Part shown: piece after piece, positions 8,542 to 18,370 of the stretch
How the letters are laid out: every line of letters starts with the position of its first letter
How positions within the stretch are numbered: position 1 is the stretch's first letter
Assembly: GCF_905220365.1 (NCBI RefSeq)
Contig: NC_061136.1
Location: 9,341,702 to 9,405,701 of the forward strand
From: Vanessa cardui
Taxonomy: Eukaryota > Arthropoda > Insecta > Lepidoptera > Nymphalidae
DNA: 64,000 bases
Reading direction: 5' to 3'
Notes under the pieces: generated by a model
Databases searched by the model: none
What the model was told of the DNA's origin: nothing
Seen by the model: only the letters and a program-made list of their open reading frames with translations
Program-made: the position numbers and the translations under genes

Positions 8542-11049
8542 TTACAAAACTCGTCTGCACTTAAGCGCAGCAAAATCATTAATTAAATCTTCGCAATCCA
8601 ATTTGCTTAAAAAATCAGCTTCTATGTTAAGCAAAGCAAGATCGTTTAACCTTTGCTCCGTCATTGTTGTGCGTAAATAGTTTTTAACTCTGCGCAAACA
8701 AGAAAACGATCTTTCTCCTGTACAGTTACTGGCGGGTGTACACACACACATACGAAGAGCAATATCCACGTTTGGGTAAATGGTTTGAAGACCTTCGGTT
8801 CGTAACCATTTCAACAGACTGACTGCACTCTTTCGCTCCTCATTTTTTATGCTGCAGTGAGAACGAAAATGAAGACATTCTTCTGTAAAATTGTCTTCTA
8901 AGTCAGTAGAATAAATCATTTGCAATGCCTTGGCCTTATCTTCGACTTCTGAGATGCTTAAATTCGTCAGGTTGGTAATAAAGTAAAATTTATTGTTGAG
9001 TAATTTATAAGCATCCCGGCGTCTTTTCAGTTCTTCTGATAATGTATCAATGACTACCAAAAACGTATTTATTCTAAAATTTTCACGGCCATTTTTTTGT
9101 TTCATGTTTTCACCTGTATTTGTCTCGTCAGGAAGCAGCTTACGCTTTCGATTGCGTCGAAAATCTTTTTCATATTCCTGTACGAAGGACAGTTTTATGG
9201 CTTTATTTTCGAATTCATCGAAATTCTCTCTTGTTTCGCCAACAAAATGTATTAAAGTGTCGTACAGTTCTATGACAATGGTAATGTCAATTTCCACACT
9301 CTGAAGTTTTTTACTTGTGGCGTTGATGCGATCTAGTAAACATCCCCAAAAAACAGCCATGAGGGCCGTTTCAAAACGTTCCAGTTTCAAACGAATACCT
9401 CTAGCTTCGCATATAACGGTCCTCTTCTGTTTTGTGTCATTTTCGATGGTGACTAGCGCTTTATGGATTTCATTCCAGGATTCGCGCAAACTTTTACATG
9501 CGTCTGCACGAGCTGACCAACGAGTCGTTGATAGACTTTTGACGGTGAAATGTGTTTGAAGGAGTTCCCAACGCTGAGTTGACGCTGCAAAGAAATTGTA
9601 TAACTCTTGGAGTAGAGAAAAGAAGGAACAAGCCTCTTGGCTGCTTTCAGCTGCACATTCACCTACTAAATTAAGCGAGTGTGCTGAACAGGGAACATAG
9701 TCGGCAAGGGGTGATATTTCCTTTATTTTAGTTTGTAGGCCGTTGTATATGCCTGACATGTTAGCTGCGTTGTCATATGATTGCCCGCGGCAGTTGGAAA
9801 TGTCAATTCCCAATTCAATTAAAGTTGAGGTAACAGCATCTGTCATTTGTTGTGATTTGTGGCCTGTGTTTGGAATAAACTTGAGGAACCGTTCTACAGG
9901 TGATCCATTAGGCAGGACATATCTGATTACATAAGTGAGCTGGTCTACGTGAGATATATCCGGTGTCGAGTCAATGATCAGAGAAAAATATTTCGCTGTT
10001 AATATTTCCATTATAATTGTCTTCAAAACTTTGTTCCCCATAAGTCGAATAAATTCTTCGCACGTTGTTGAAGAAAGATAACTCGTAAATCCTGAGCCTG
10101 GATTTCCATAACGTGTAATGTGTTTTGCTAAGAACGGATCGAATTCAGCGATAAGCTCTAAGGACATCAAATAATTTCCATTGTGGATTGATCCAAATTT
10201 TTCATCGTGTCCTCTGAAAGGCAAACCACGTGATGCAAGTGCTTTTACGCATGCAACTACTCTTTTCAGAATGTTTTTCCAGTAATTTATTTCTTCATCT
10301 AATTGCATTGTTAATGCGTGGTCAATGCGACCTAACACGTTACTTCGTTCTTTCATTTGCAGAACAGATAATTTGTGATTAGGCGAATTCTCATGAGATG
10401 AAACTCGATGATATGAATTTTTCCAGTCATTGAAACCTTCTTTTTTGTCGAACTGACTCTCCCCGCCATTAAAAAGTAGACAAGGACCACAATAAACACA
10501 TCCAGTACTTTTGGAATAAATTAGCCACTTTCGCGGAACTTTTTCGCCATTTAGAAGCTGACGTTCGAATAAATGTCTCGACAACTGTCGCACTTTATCT
10601 TTGTAAATGCGCTCACTATTAGGAAAATCATTTTGGATGTTTTGATTGGCTCCATTCTTACAAATGTGATCACGCGTGAACTCGTCGATTGTCCATTTAG
10701 CTGGATCGTCGCTGATTTCGTAGAGCTCCTTATCCGGAGGACTGGGCTGCACTCCTACTCCTGGTACTAGTGGGACATCTTCGGCTTGTTTTTTTGATAT
10801 ACTTGCCACATCGACCAAAGTATTTTCACTTGAAGACACTGCAGAATCATCAGTTGACGGAGCTCCGCTACTGCTATGAACGTCGAGTGTTGGTTCAATA
10901 GTAGGATCTTTAATATCTGTAGACGGTTTTCCAAAGAAATCGTCTAATTTCCGCGTTTTTTTAATCGTATCCTTTTGCTTATCATCTTTTTCTTTAGCCC
11001 GCTTGCGATACTCTGCCCCACTTAACCTTACCCTCTTCTTTCCGTCCAT
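8542..11049 (-). CDS. hAT transposase, TTF-type zinc finger (ZMYM1-like)
   Basis: An 835-residue single-exon frame that should bind the element ends and cut and paste it in the nucleus. The basic N-terminus (residues 1-45) looks like a nuclear localisation region. A TTF-type zinc finger spans about 165-230, with C184, C187, C190, H219 and H225 as likely ligands. A DUF4371-like RNase H-fold region follows: first catalytic Asp D360 in IIDSTPD, second D426 in QSYDNAAN, the hAT CxxH pair C454/H457, and R510-W511 (the family RW motif). The C-terminal dimerisation region (about 738-815) holds the catalytic Glu E779 in NCTGERSFS. All expected DDE residues are present and no stop or frameshift interrupts the frame. 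Length is normal for autonomous hAT elements. The ATG at 11047-11049 is the first in frame. Annotation pipelines often name such proteins 'zinc finger MYM-type protein 1-like'. Host domestication is unlikely because the element ends are intact. Confidence 0.95.
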   Translation of the reverse strand: MDGKKRVRLSGAEYRKRAKEKDDKQKDTIKKTRKLDDFFGKPSTDIKDPTIEPTLDVHSSSGAPSTDDSAVSSSENTLVDVASISKKQAEDVPLVPGVGVQPSPPDKELYEISDDPAKWTIDEFTRDHICKNGANQNIQNDFPNSERIYKDKVRQLSRHLFERQLLNGEKVPRKWLIYSKSTGCVYCGPCLLFNGGESQFDKKEGFNDWKNSYHRVSSHENSPNHKLSVLQMKERSNVLGRIDHALTMQLDEEINYWKNILKRVVACVKALASRGLPFRGHDEKFGSIHNGNYLMSLELIAEFDPFLAKHITRYGNPGSGFTSYLSSTTCEEFIRLMGNKVLKTIIMEILTAKYFSLIIDSTPDISHVDQLTYVIRYVLPNGSPVERFLKFIPNTGHKSQQMTDAVTSTLIELGIDISNCRGQSYDNAANMSGIYNGLQTKIKEISPLADYVPCSAHSLNLVGECAAESSQEACSFFSLLQELYNFFAASTQRWELLQTHFTVKSLSTTRWSARADACKSLRESWNEIHKALVTIENDTKQKRTVICEARGIRLKLERFETALMAVFWGCLLDRINATSKKLQSVEIDITIVIELYDTLIHFVGETRENFDEFENKAIKLSFVQEYEKDFRRNRKRKLLPDETNTGENMKQKNGRENFRINTFLVVIDTLSEELKRRRDAYKLLNNKFYFITNLTNLSISEVEDKAKALQMIYSTDLEDNFTEECLHFRSHCSIKNEERKSAVSLLKWLRTEGLQTIYPNVDIALRMCVCTPASNCTGERSFSCLRRVKNYLRTTMTEQRLNDLALLNIEADFLSKLDCEDLINDFAALKCRRVL

Positions 11050-11528
11050 ATTTAACCATGCAACACAAAGTTTTTACGTAAGCGTTTACTAATTAGTATA
11101 AAACTGAATCCGTCCGCTCACTGCTATTGCTATACGCACACTGTTGACATAACTCGCAGGCGCGAGCGGGCAAGCGAGTAAGCGTGGGTGGGGGGAGAGT
11201 AGCGCGACGCACCGCACTTGACTACACGCCGTACACGCGCGTAATAACAATCGATACCTATACTTCCTAGAACACTTATATTAAACTAAAGTACAAACTA
11301 TTTTATATGTATCTACGATGTATGAAAATATTTATACTTTGATATGTAAAAATAGTAATTTAGGAAAATTTTAATCATACGGTACGTGATCCATATGCAA
11401 AAACATATTACGATACTTTGCATTTGAGTTATTTCTTGTTAATCTTATTATAATGAGTGATTTATTTTGCTACGATTTGCCGCCCTTAATACCTGGCCGC
11501 CCTAGGCCCGGGCCTATTGGGCCTTAGG
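11050..11528 (-). promoter_or_regulatory. hAT 5' region, probable transposase promoter
   Basis: Between the right inverted repeat and the ATG lies a GC-rich stretch (about 11155-11250, with GCGAGCGGGCAAGCGAG and CGCGACGCACCGCAC), then AT-rich DNA and a GC-rich sub-terminal patch (about 11478-11528). It must hold the transposase promoter and probably sub-terminal binding sites; no TATA box is certain. Confidence 0.55.
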
Positions 11529-11543
11529 GCAAATCCGCCACTG
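11529..11543. repeat. hAT right terminal inverted repeat
   Basis: GCAAATCCGCCACTG, the exact reverse complement of 8108-8122, followed by the target duplication AGTACATT. Confidence 0.96.
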
Positions 11544-11551
11544 AGTACATT

Positions 11552-12279
11552 ACTCTTTGGATACACTATTTAAGTATTCTGTGTAGTGTAAGTTGTAGTG
11601 AATGTCAAAAGGTGCATATATTTTTCGTTTTTCTTATTCATAGCTTAAACCCACGTATCTATTATATATCATGAATTTTAGAATAAATCCTTCCTGAGTT
11701 TCCTTGTCCCAAACCAATAGTAGTTTGTACTTTAATTTTTTACCTAATGCTAAGTGACTGATTTGGAAAGTAGATTGTACCAAGACGAACCGGCATAAAA
11801 TTCAGTAGTTCCTCGTTTCTCTCATTCACTTTAATTAGAGAGCGAATTAAGCTTATATTATAACTATAGAAAAAAGTGTTTTGTGACATAAAATCGATTC
11901 TTATTTCGTATAAGTACATACATATTTATTCCAACGAGTAAATGTGGGGTGAATTCTCTTGAAATTGACGGAGCGGTGCCTCGTGAAAAATAGCGACGCG
12001 CCATTCGTCGGGCCATAATAAAAGTGGAAGGTTCCAACGACCCTCGCTTCATCCCCACACTTTAATAGTTTTTCATTACTCAAGTAGACGGCCATAAAAG
12101 TAGAATAGAGATTGGGAAGAAAATTGCAAGCCCTGCATAATGCGTGCCTACAGTCCTTAAAGCAATAAATTTTATTACAAAAGGTATTACATTTGGGACT
12201 TACAATCTGCCCTGTTTTGGATAGAAATATCGATGTCATATATATTTTATTTTAATATAAAAAAATTACAAAAATGTTA
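11552..12279. other. Intergenic, contains one repeat tail
   Basis: No gene is seen. Positions 11753-11835 are a diverged copy of the 3055-3245 repeat (GAAAGTAGATTGTACC, GACGAACCGGCATAAAATTC, AGTAGTTCCTC). Two overlapping minus-strand frames (112 and 64 codons) near 11.86-12.24 kb have no recognisable domain and are likely chance. Confidence 0.5.
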
Positions 12280-12505
12280 CAGTCATGACTACCCACCGGA
12301 TAGAGCATGCGAGTCAACACCGAAGATAGCAGGTTCAAATATGTACAATCAATAATTTGCTCTTAATTTGCGTTTATATATATGTAGGTATATTTCGTGC
12401 CAAACTTGGTGAAGAAAGATATATTGCGAAAAGCTGAATGTTTAGGATAAAATTCTAACACTCGTGGATACTTAGCCGCACGACACAGCGTCTTGGAAAA
12501 ATATA
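12280..12505 (+). repeat. Diverged tRNA-derived SINE
   Basis: The head has a near-match pol III A box (TAGAGCATGCG, 12301-12311) and a B box (GGTTCAAAT, 12332-12340). The body (GCTCTTAATTTGCGTTTATA, CTGAATGTTTAGGATAAAAT, TCTAACACTCGTGGATA) is a worn version of the body of the SINEs at 15.8, 21.0 and 53.2 kb. Confidence 0.6.
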
Positions 12506-12934
12506 TAAATTTATTAAATCTTATCCTTATCAACAGAAGCGTCTAATTTCGGGCTTTGAGACAATTATGGACTTTTACCTAATATTATTCTTATACCCTA
12601 TATACCTAAACGTATTTCCTACCAATAATAATACTGTGGTATTTTAGAAGTAGATACATATTTAATAACCTCTACATTTTCTGCTAAAAAACAATCACAA
12701 TTATATAAAAAAGACTTTGGATATCTATGTAATATCAATATAGCAATAAAAGAATTCAATTTTGTAAGTAGTAATAAGTAATCACTTATTATGGTAGGTA
12801 CCTAAGTAGCTATATGAAGCTTAGAATTAATTTAAAATAATCGTATTGAATTCCATATCATTAACTGACATCTACTTGTATCTACTACTCATATTTTATT
12901 CTGTAAAAAATAATAATTAAAAAAAAACTTTGTA

Positions 12935-13273
12935 TAGTACCGACACAACTTAGATGTTGCATCGGCAGAATTCGTAAAACCGATCACACCCGAATTAAGT
13001 ACGCTATCCCAAATTATCAATATTTATTTCTCACGCGAATATGATCTTTGCATAAACGTAATAACTTGTAATATCATATGAACTAATATATTCGTCAATT
13101 TGACGCGTGGATTTACATGCACTTGCTTTCTCTGACGCGTGAATCTATAGCGACGAATAGCGTCGAATGGCGCGATAGGGAGCTATTTCTATTGGTTGTG
13201 TAAATCGGCAGTAATCGGTTTTATTTTCATTCCATTGCATTTTCCGATGCTACATCTAATTTGTGTCTTACTA
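12935..13273 (+). mobile_element. TA-flanked MITE, copy 1
   Basis: A 339-bp non-coding element with inverted ends (TAGTACCGACACAACTTAGA left; ATCTAATTTGTGTCTTACTA right) between TA duplications at 12933-12934 and 13274-13275. TA duplication and end structure fit a Tc1/mariner-type MITE. Nearly identical copies lie at 49150-49483 and, inverted, at 55141-55478. Inside is a CpG-rich core (GACGCGTGAATCTATAGCG, ATGGCGCGATAGGG). Confidence 0.9.
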
Positions 13274-13275
13274 TA

Positions 13276-14802
13276 CCTACCTAATTATGAAAATTATTAA
13301 TTTTATTTTTTTTATGTCAAAACCCAATGTTATGTCTTCTATACATACAGGATATCCTATTTAAAGTAGAGTCATGAATAAAGTCAAAATACCTAAATGC
13401 CGATTGAATACAAATTGACAAAATCACTTTCCACAAGCCAACGTATGTATCTTATATATTCTGATTACAAATCTAAAAGATTAATTTTTCTTTATTAATA
13501 AAAAAATAACACTATTCTATAGTAACGTTGCAACCCTTTTTATACCAAAGTTCTGGTTAAAAAAACTTCTTCAAATTATAGCTCCATATAAACACAACAG
13601 ATGTTTCGTTTCCTTTAGAAAACGTAGGATACGTTTTAAATGGACAATAGTTTTTTTAATATGTGGCAGAATGATAGTTATATGTAGCCCAATAACTAAA
13701 AAAACTACGGAATATACTTATTCATTCTATAGAATAGAAGCATGTGAGAAATTTGATGTGTATTAGAATAAAAGTAATTTGATTTATAGATGATTTCTCA
13801 TAGGCGACTTCGCTTTTATCACAACATGACCAAACAGCACTGATTTACGATATCGTAAATCTCGTATTAGCGGTTAACGTATATTTTATGGTCGATCGCG
13901 TAAACCGAAACTAATCAGAACAAATCTTATATTTTCCCATTTTGTTTTCGGTCCCCACTGTCTTTATATGTAGAAATAACTTGGATGTTTGAGAGGGTGT
14001 AGTAATGGGTGAAGGGTCCGTTTTCTGTTTTATGTACTTAAGCACGTATGTACGAGTACATATCTCCTAATATATCTGTAAAACCGTCATCGGTTCTTAA
14101 CATGTTGGTAGTCGTAGTAGACTAAGAAAATAATTATGTACTTAATCTTAATTTTAATTGTAGGTATAAACATGTATTACAGATTAAGTTAGCGGTAAGT
14201 TATTCGTAGAAGTAGAATAACAATCCATATATTTATTGTAAGATATAACTTTATATTAGTTTTTATACCAATTATTGAATTATTAACGTAATAATTATGT
14301 GAGATAAAGGTACTACAAAAAAAAAAAAAAATTATCCTTCAAATCATCACCACGTGCTTTGGTGGCAGAATTTTCCTGTTGAATCGCAATACCCGCTTGT
14401 ATTTTATTTCATTTATTTAAATGAAAAAAAAATCTTTTTTCTGCATTTTTGTTAGCGTTTGTGTTATTATTTATGTTTAAGATATCAAAATAAAAATAAT
14501 GGAATCTTTAAAATCATTATAGTAATATATAATATATTATAATTCTTATTATGTAGTTAAATCTATAGCAAAAAACACACCAGCGTAGGGACAAACGCTA
14601 GTTTCTCTTTCACGCTACGACTAATAGTATCGGAGTATCAATGAAAAATGTTGCCAAAAATAGAGAAAATTATACTTAGTTATAAATAAAGATATACCTA
14701 GGTATTATTTAAGCAATGCTCATGTAATGTATACCAAACCTATCTTTAATTCGTAGTACCATGTACCTATAGTATCTTAACTTTTTGAGTCATTGTGATA
14801 TG
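13276..14802. other. Intergenic AT-rich DNA
   Basis: No gene is seen. It contains a 20-bp perfect palindrome at 13842-13861 and a homopolymer A run near 14320. Nothing else was recognised. Confidence 0.45.
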
Positions 14803-14985
14803 TCAAATCAAATCTTATTATACTTTATTGAAAGGCTTTAGGCTTTTTACAAGCTATTTTAAAACGCCATTTTATATTCAGTGAAACTAGCAACGGTGCA
14901 GTATGAAGACTTTACCGAGAAGAACCGGCAAGAAACTTAATAGGTACATAAATATTCCAACGTTTAAAATACAACAATATTATAT
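14803..14985 (+). repeat. Dispersed retroelement-tail repeat, copy 3
   Basis: A diverged copy of 3055-3245: CTTTTTACAAGC, then 'TTACCGAGAAGAACCGGCAA', GAAACTTAATAGG and ATTCCAACGTTTAAAATAC. Confidence 0.6.
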
Positions 14986-15771
14986 ACACACACGAACCTA
15001 GACAAAATATTCTGCCTGGAAGTCAACAAGTATTAGGTCTATGGTTTTTTCATTAATTTATTTTTTTATAAATAATGTGATTTTATGATAGATTCATTAA
15101 TGGATGGATAGGTAAAATGTTATACAAATAACTACGATACATTTTTTTAGCGTTTTACTTTTTTTATGTAAGTAAGTTATGTTTTCCATTTAAGTAATTT
15201 GTTGTTGGCAGCACCAATAGGAACTATGAGTTTGCTAGCTCTGAAATTGCTCGAGGAAAACATCCAGCTAGCTCAGTTTACGAGCGCACATTTTTTATCA
15301 CGTTACGTATTGCTTTTTTATTTTTACTGTGGACGTGTCCGCTACCGTTTACTTCAATTATTTATATGATCAATAAAACTGTACATATACTATGGGGCAT
15401 AAAACCAACGATCTTAACGAAATGAGAAACTTTTTAAACGCTGGTAAATACTTAGTTTTATATGTTTCTGGTAAGGTTACTAGAATTTTATTTCCTATTA
15501 TAAACCTTTAAAAAATGTTGGGTCATATAAATTGGTTGTCGAACTAAGAGACAATATTTAATGATATTTTTTCCTTTACGGTGTTCTTTAATAAAAACTA
15601 AATAGGTATGATTGGTGTTATGTATCTATCGTCATGTTTAGAAATCAAAATGACTTAGAAGCCACTAAAATCGCTTGTTTACTTAGTTAACACTTCTTCT
15701 GAATATATAGATCCATTAGATAGATACAATGTTTGTTGCCTAATGCATAAAATATTCACTCGATTGCATTA
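14986..15771. other. Intergenic, nothing recognised
   Basis: AT-rich, with no gene and no repeat I can name. Confidence 0.45.
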
Positions 15772-15783
15772 AGACTTTTGACA

Positions 15784-16102
15784 ACAACAACAACAAACAA
15801 CAACAGCCTGTAAATTCCCACTGCTGGGCTAAAGGCCTCCTCTCCCTTTAAAGAGAAGGTTTTTGGAACATATTCCACCAAGCTATTCCAATGCGGGAAT
15901 ACACATGTGGCAGAATTTCTATGAAATTTGTCACATGCAGGTTTCCTCACGATGTTTTTCTTCACCGCTGAGCACGAGATGAATTCTAAAGACAAATTAA
16001 GCACATGAATCAGCGGTGCTTGCCTGGTTTTGAACCCGCAATCATCGGTTAAAATGCACGCGTTCCAAGCACTGGGCCATCTCTGCTCAGATTTTAGACT
16101 TT
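15784..16102 (-). repeat. tRNA-derived SINE (Metulj-like), full length
   Basis: On the minus strand the head reads GAGATGGCCCAGTGCTTGG (A box TGGCCCAGTGC, one base off consensus), with the B box as GGTTCAAAA. The body contains 'GTTTATTTGTCTTTA'-type, 'GAAATTCTGCCACATGTG' and 'AGGAGGCCTTTAGCCCAGCA' blocks, and the tail is (GTT)n. A 12-bp target-site duplication, AGACTTTTGACA, flanks it (15772-15783 and 16103-16114), as expected for LINE-assisted retroposition. Pol III-type internal promoter elements are present; there is no protein. Confidence 0.9.
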
Positions 16103-16339
16103 AGACTTTTGACAGTTATTGGTAAAACTTATTAATTTAGAGGTACCGTTGTTGCAAGCGGACTGGTCGAAGTCTGAGCGGCTGCAAGCTTCGATGTTTG
16201 TCTCTACCAGAGCATTTAAATTTTAAACTCCAAATGTGAAAATTGTATAAGCTGATTTACCTACTTATCACTCCCTGTTAATTTCAACAGGGTGCAGGGT
16301 ATTTTGCCCAGCATTTTTGTAGCGAAATTTGAGATAAAT

Positions 16340-16541
16340 AATAAATAAATGTGAGACAACATCACATACATTACTCTGATCCCAATGTAAGTAGCTTAAG
16401 CACTTGTGTTATGGAAATCCGAAGTAACGACGGTACCACAAACACCCAGACCCAAGACTCGGCCGGGAATCGAACCCGGGACCTCAGAGTGGCGTACCCA
16501 TGAAAACCGATGTACACATCACTCGACCATGGAGGCCGTCC
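16340..16541 (-). repeat. tRNA-derived SINE, second family
   Basis: On the minus strand it begins GACGGCCTCCATGGTCGAGT (A-box-like TGGTCGAGTGA) and carries the B box GGTTCGATT (16469-16477) within CCCGGGTTCGATTCCCGG, a tRNA T-arm match. The body includes GTTTGTGGTACCGTCGTTAC, and the tail is ATTTATTTATTATTTATC. A truncated copy of the same family is at 610-704. Confidence 0.85.
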
Positions 16542-18169
16542 GTTGAGATGTAAGTACCGAAGTATAAAAGTGTCTAATTCAAATTAATGTACCTAAAAGG
16601 TCCGACGCTATTTATCGATCTTTAATATAGTAGAAATTAACTCCGTTCTTGTTCACTGCAACGGTTACCTATCAAATACATATAATATATAGTTAAGTTG
16701 ATGACTATTTCGATGTACATATCAATACAGTCATCAACTTAATCATGGCAAGTATTAATTTTAAGCTTACAAATTGAGAGACAAGAAAAAATATTTTTGA
16801 ATAAACACATGAAAAACGTGGGTAAGATGGATACCTATCTCATTTTTATCTCAACCGGATGCTACAGTTCAGTTCCTAAGCTTACCTATTGCGAAAATTA
16901 GGAAAGGAATTTATTATTAGTACTACTCAATAAATGAAATAAGTAGGTAATTCCTAACTTAAAAACCTTGCTATCACTTGCACTTTTGCAATTTGAACAA
17001 AATACCTCCATAGCTATATTAATTATTTCCTCATTAAGTAGATATTTGAAGCACTTAAGATCTAATCCATCTCGGTATATTGTATTATTTGTCAAAAAAT
17101 CAAACATTAATGTATCAATTACAATACATTATAAATATAAAATACCTGAGTGAAAAGCATCGCCATTTCATACTATAAGAATTAAGTATACTTCAATATA
17201 AGTAAGTACATATCGAAATAAGAGGAATATAGAAAAATAGACGTAGGTCCACGGCGTACGTATAGGTAGTAAGTACATGGATTAGTTTTCTGTTCAAAGA
17301 GGTAGTAAAATTTCATAACATTCTACACTTAGATTTAATATATTATTAGCTGTGTCCGCATTTTCGTGTGAGTTAGAATTTAACAAAAAAAAGTTGTTTA
17401 ACAACAACTTTCGCAGTTTTTACTATGAATTATTAATTCCGTATAAGGCTGTCTTTGTGATATTAAGTTGTTGGTACGAGGCAACGGACCTGAAGAGGAC
17501 TGCGCGAGAGCTGCGCTCGGTAGATACTGGAAAGTATTTAGATATTGAAGAGTGACTCTTTTATTATTTTATAAGTGTAATTCTTAAGTAAATGCGTAGG
17601 CTACGTTACTCGTTTTTACATCAGTTATCTGACAATAAAAAACCGTACAAAAAACCCCAATAAATCGGTCTGGCCGTTCCAGCTTAGCCGGAAAAAACAG
17701 ACGGACAAAAATTGTAATACATATTTGAATTTAGTAAAAAGCGGTTATTTGAACATTAGAAACAGACACTAATTTTATTATATGTAAGTATATAGATTAT
17801 GACAGGATGATATTTTCTGATATATTTTAAAAATAAGTACATACATACAATACTCATATACCTATTATTAGTCCTGTTCTTAAATCTACATTTAAAAAAT
17901 AAACAAATGTAAAATTGAAATTAAGTGACTAGTCACTACCACATTATTATAGTCTTCTTAGTAAGTACCTATATCATACCATACGTAGGTATTGGTTAAA
18001 GGTGTAATAGGTATTTATTGTATTTTTTTTCTGGATTCCTTTCCAGTTTCCTGAGAATGAATTTAAATTAATGTGATCATTTTTATCTAAAGGAATGACT
18101 AAGTATCTATATTTAATCCATACCTCCTCACATTTATCAAAAAGTTATTCTGGTCTCGTAGGAAACCAT
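16542..18169. other. Intergenic; one perfect hairpin
   Basis: No supported gene. A 14-bp perfect inverted repeat (16693-16706 with 16729-16742, 22-nt loop) stands out. A 67-codon frame at 17352-17555 includes a GC-richer patch (about 17470-17525) but has no recognisable domain. Confidence 0.4.
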
Positions 18170-18370
18170 TTATCGATCCCAAATTTGACAGTTGTTCCCG
18201 CCTCAATAGCAATGGCGCGGCAATAGAATGTGTCTGATTCGCCAGTCCGTAGCTTTCTCCTGCAGTGAGGGAGCGAGCGCATGCGCTTTAGAATGCATAT
18301 CCAAAATGGCGCCGTCATTTCTATACATATAAAGTGACAGTTTGATAGACGGTGCGCTGCGATTGGTGTT
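18170..18370. promoter_or_regulatory. Promoter-like island with NRF1- and YY1-like sites
   Basis: A GC-richer island in AT-rich surroundings. It has a perfect palindromic NRF1/Ewg-type site (GCGCATGCGC, 18277-18286), followed by AAAATGGC (18303-18310), the reverse of the YY1/Pho core GCCATTTT, then GCGCC. This pairing is typical of broad, TATA-less animal promoters. I see no attached coding exon on either strand, so it could equally be a distal element. Confidence 0.4.

Larger units (their letters stand above)
8108..11543 (-). mobile_element. Complete hAT-superfamily DNA transposon
   Basis: The element is 3436 bp with 15-bp perfect terminal inverted repeats (CAGTGGCGGATTTGC at the left, its reverse complement at the right). 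A perfect 8-bp target-site duplication, AGTACATT, lies at 8100-8107 and 11544-11551. Eight-bp duplications and CAG-type ends are the hallmark of hAT elements. It carries one uninterrupted transposase gene on the minus strand. Intact ends, an unmutated duplication and a full-length frame indicate a recent insertion that may still be autonomous. GC-rich sub-terminal stretches follow the inverted repeats on both sides. Confidence 0.97.

Noticed and set aside
9050..10770. Five + strand frames and one - strand frame inside 9050-10770
   Set aside because: All are shadows of the hAT transposase in other frames.
15756..16004. Minus-strand 82-codon frame, and similar frames at 20868-21187 and 53345-53545
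   Set aside because: They are translations of the same SINE body in three copies; SINEs do not code for protein.
16460..16541. Possible genuine tRNA gene from the B-box and T-arm match
   Set aside because: No full cloverleaf; the match continues into a SINE body and recurs as a truncated copy at 610-704.
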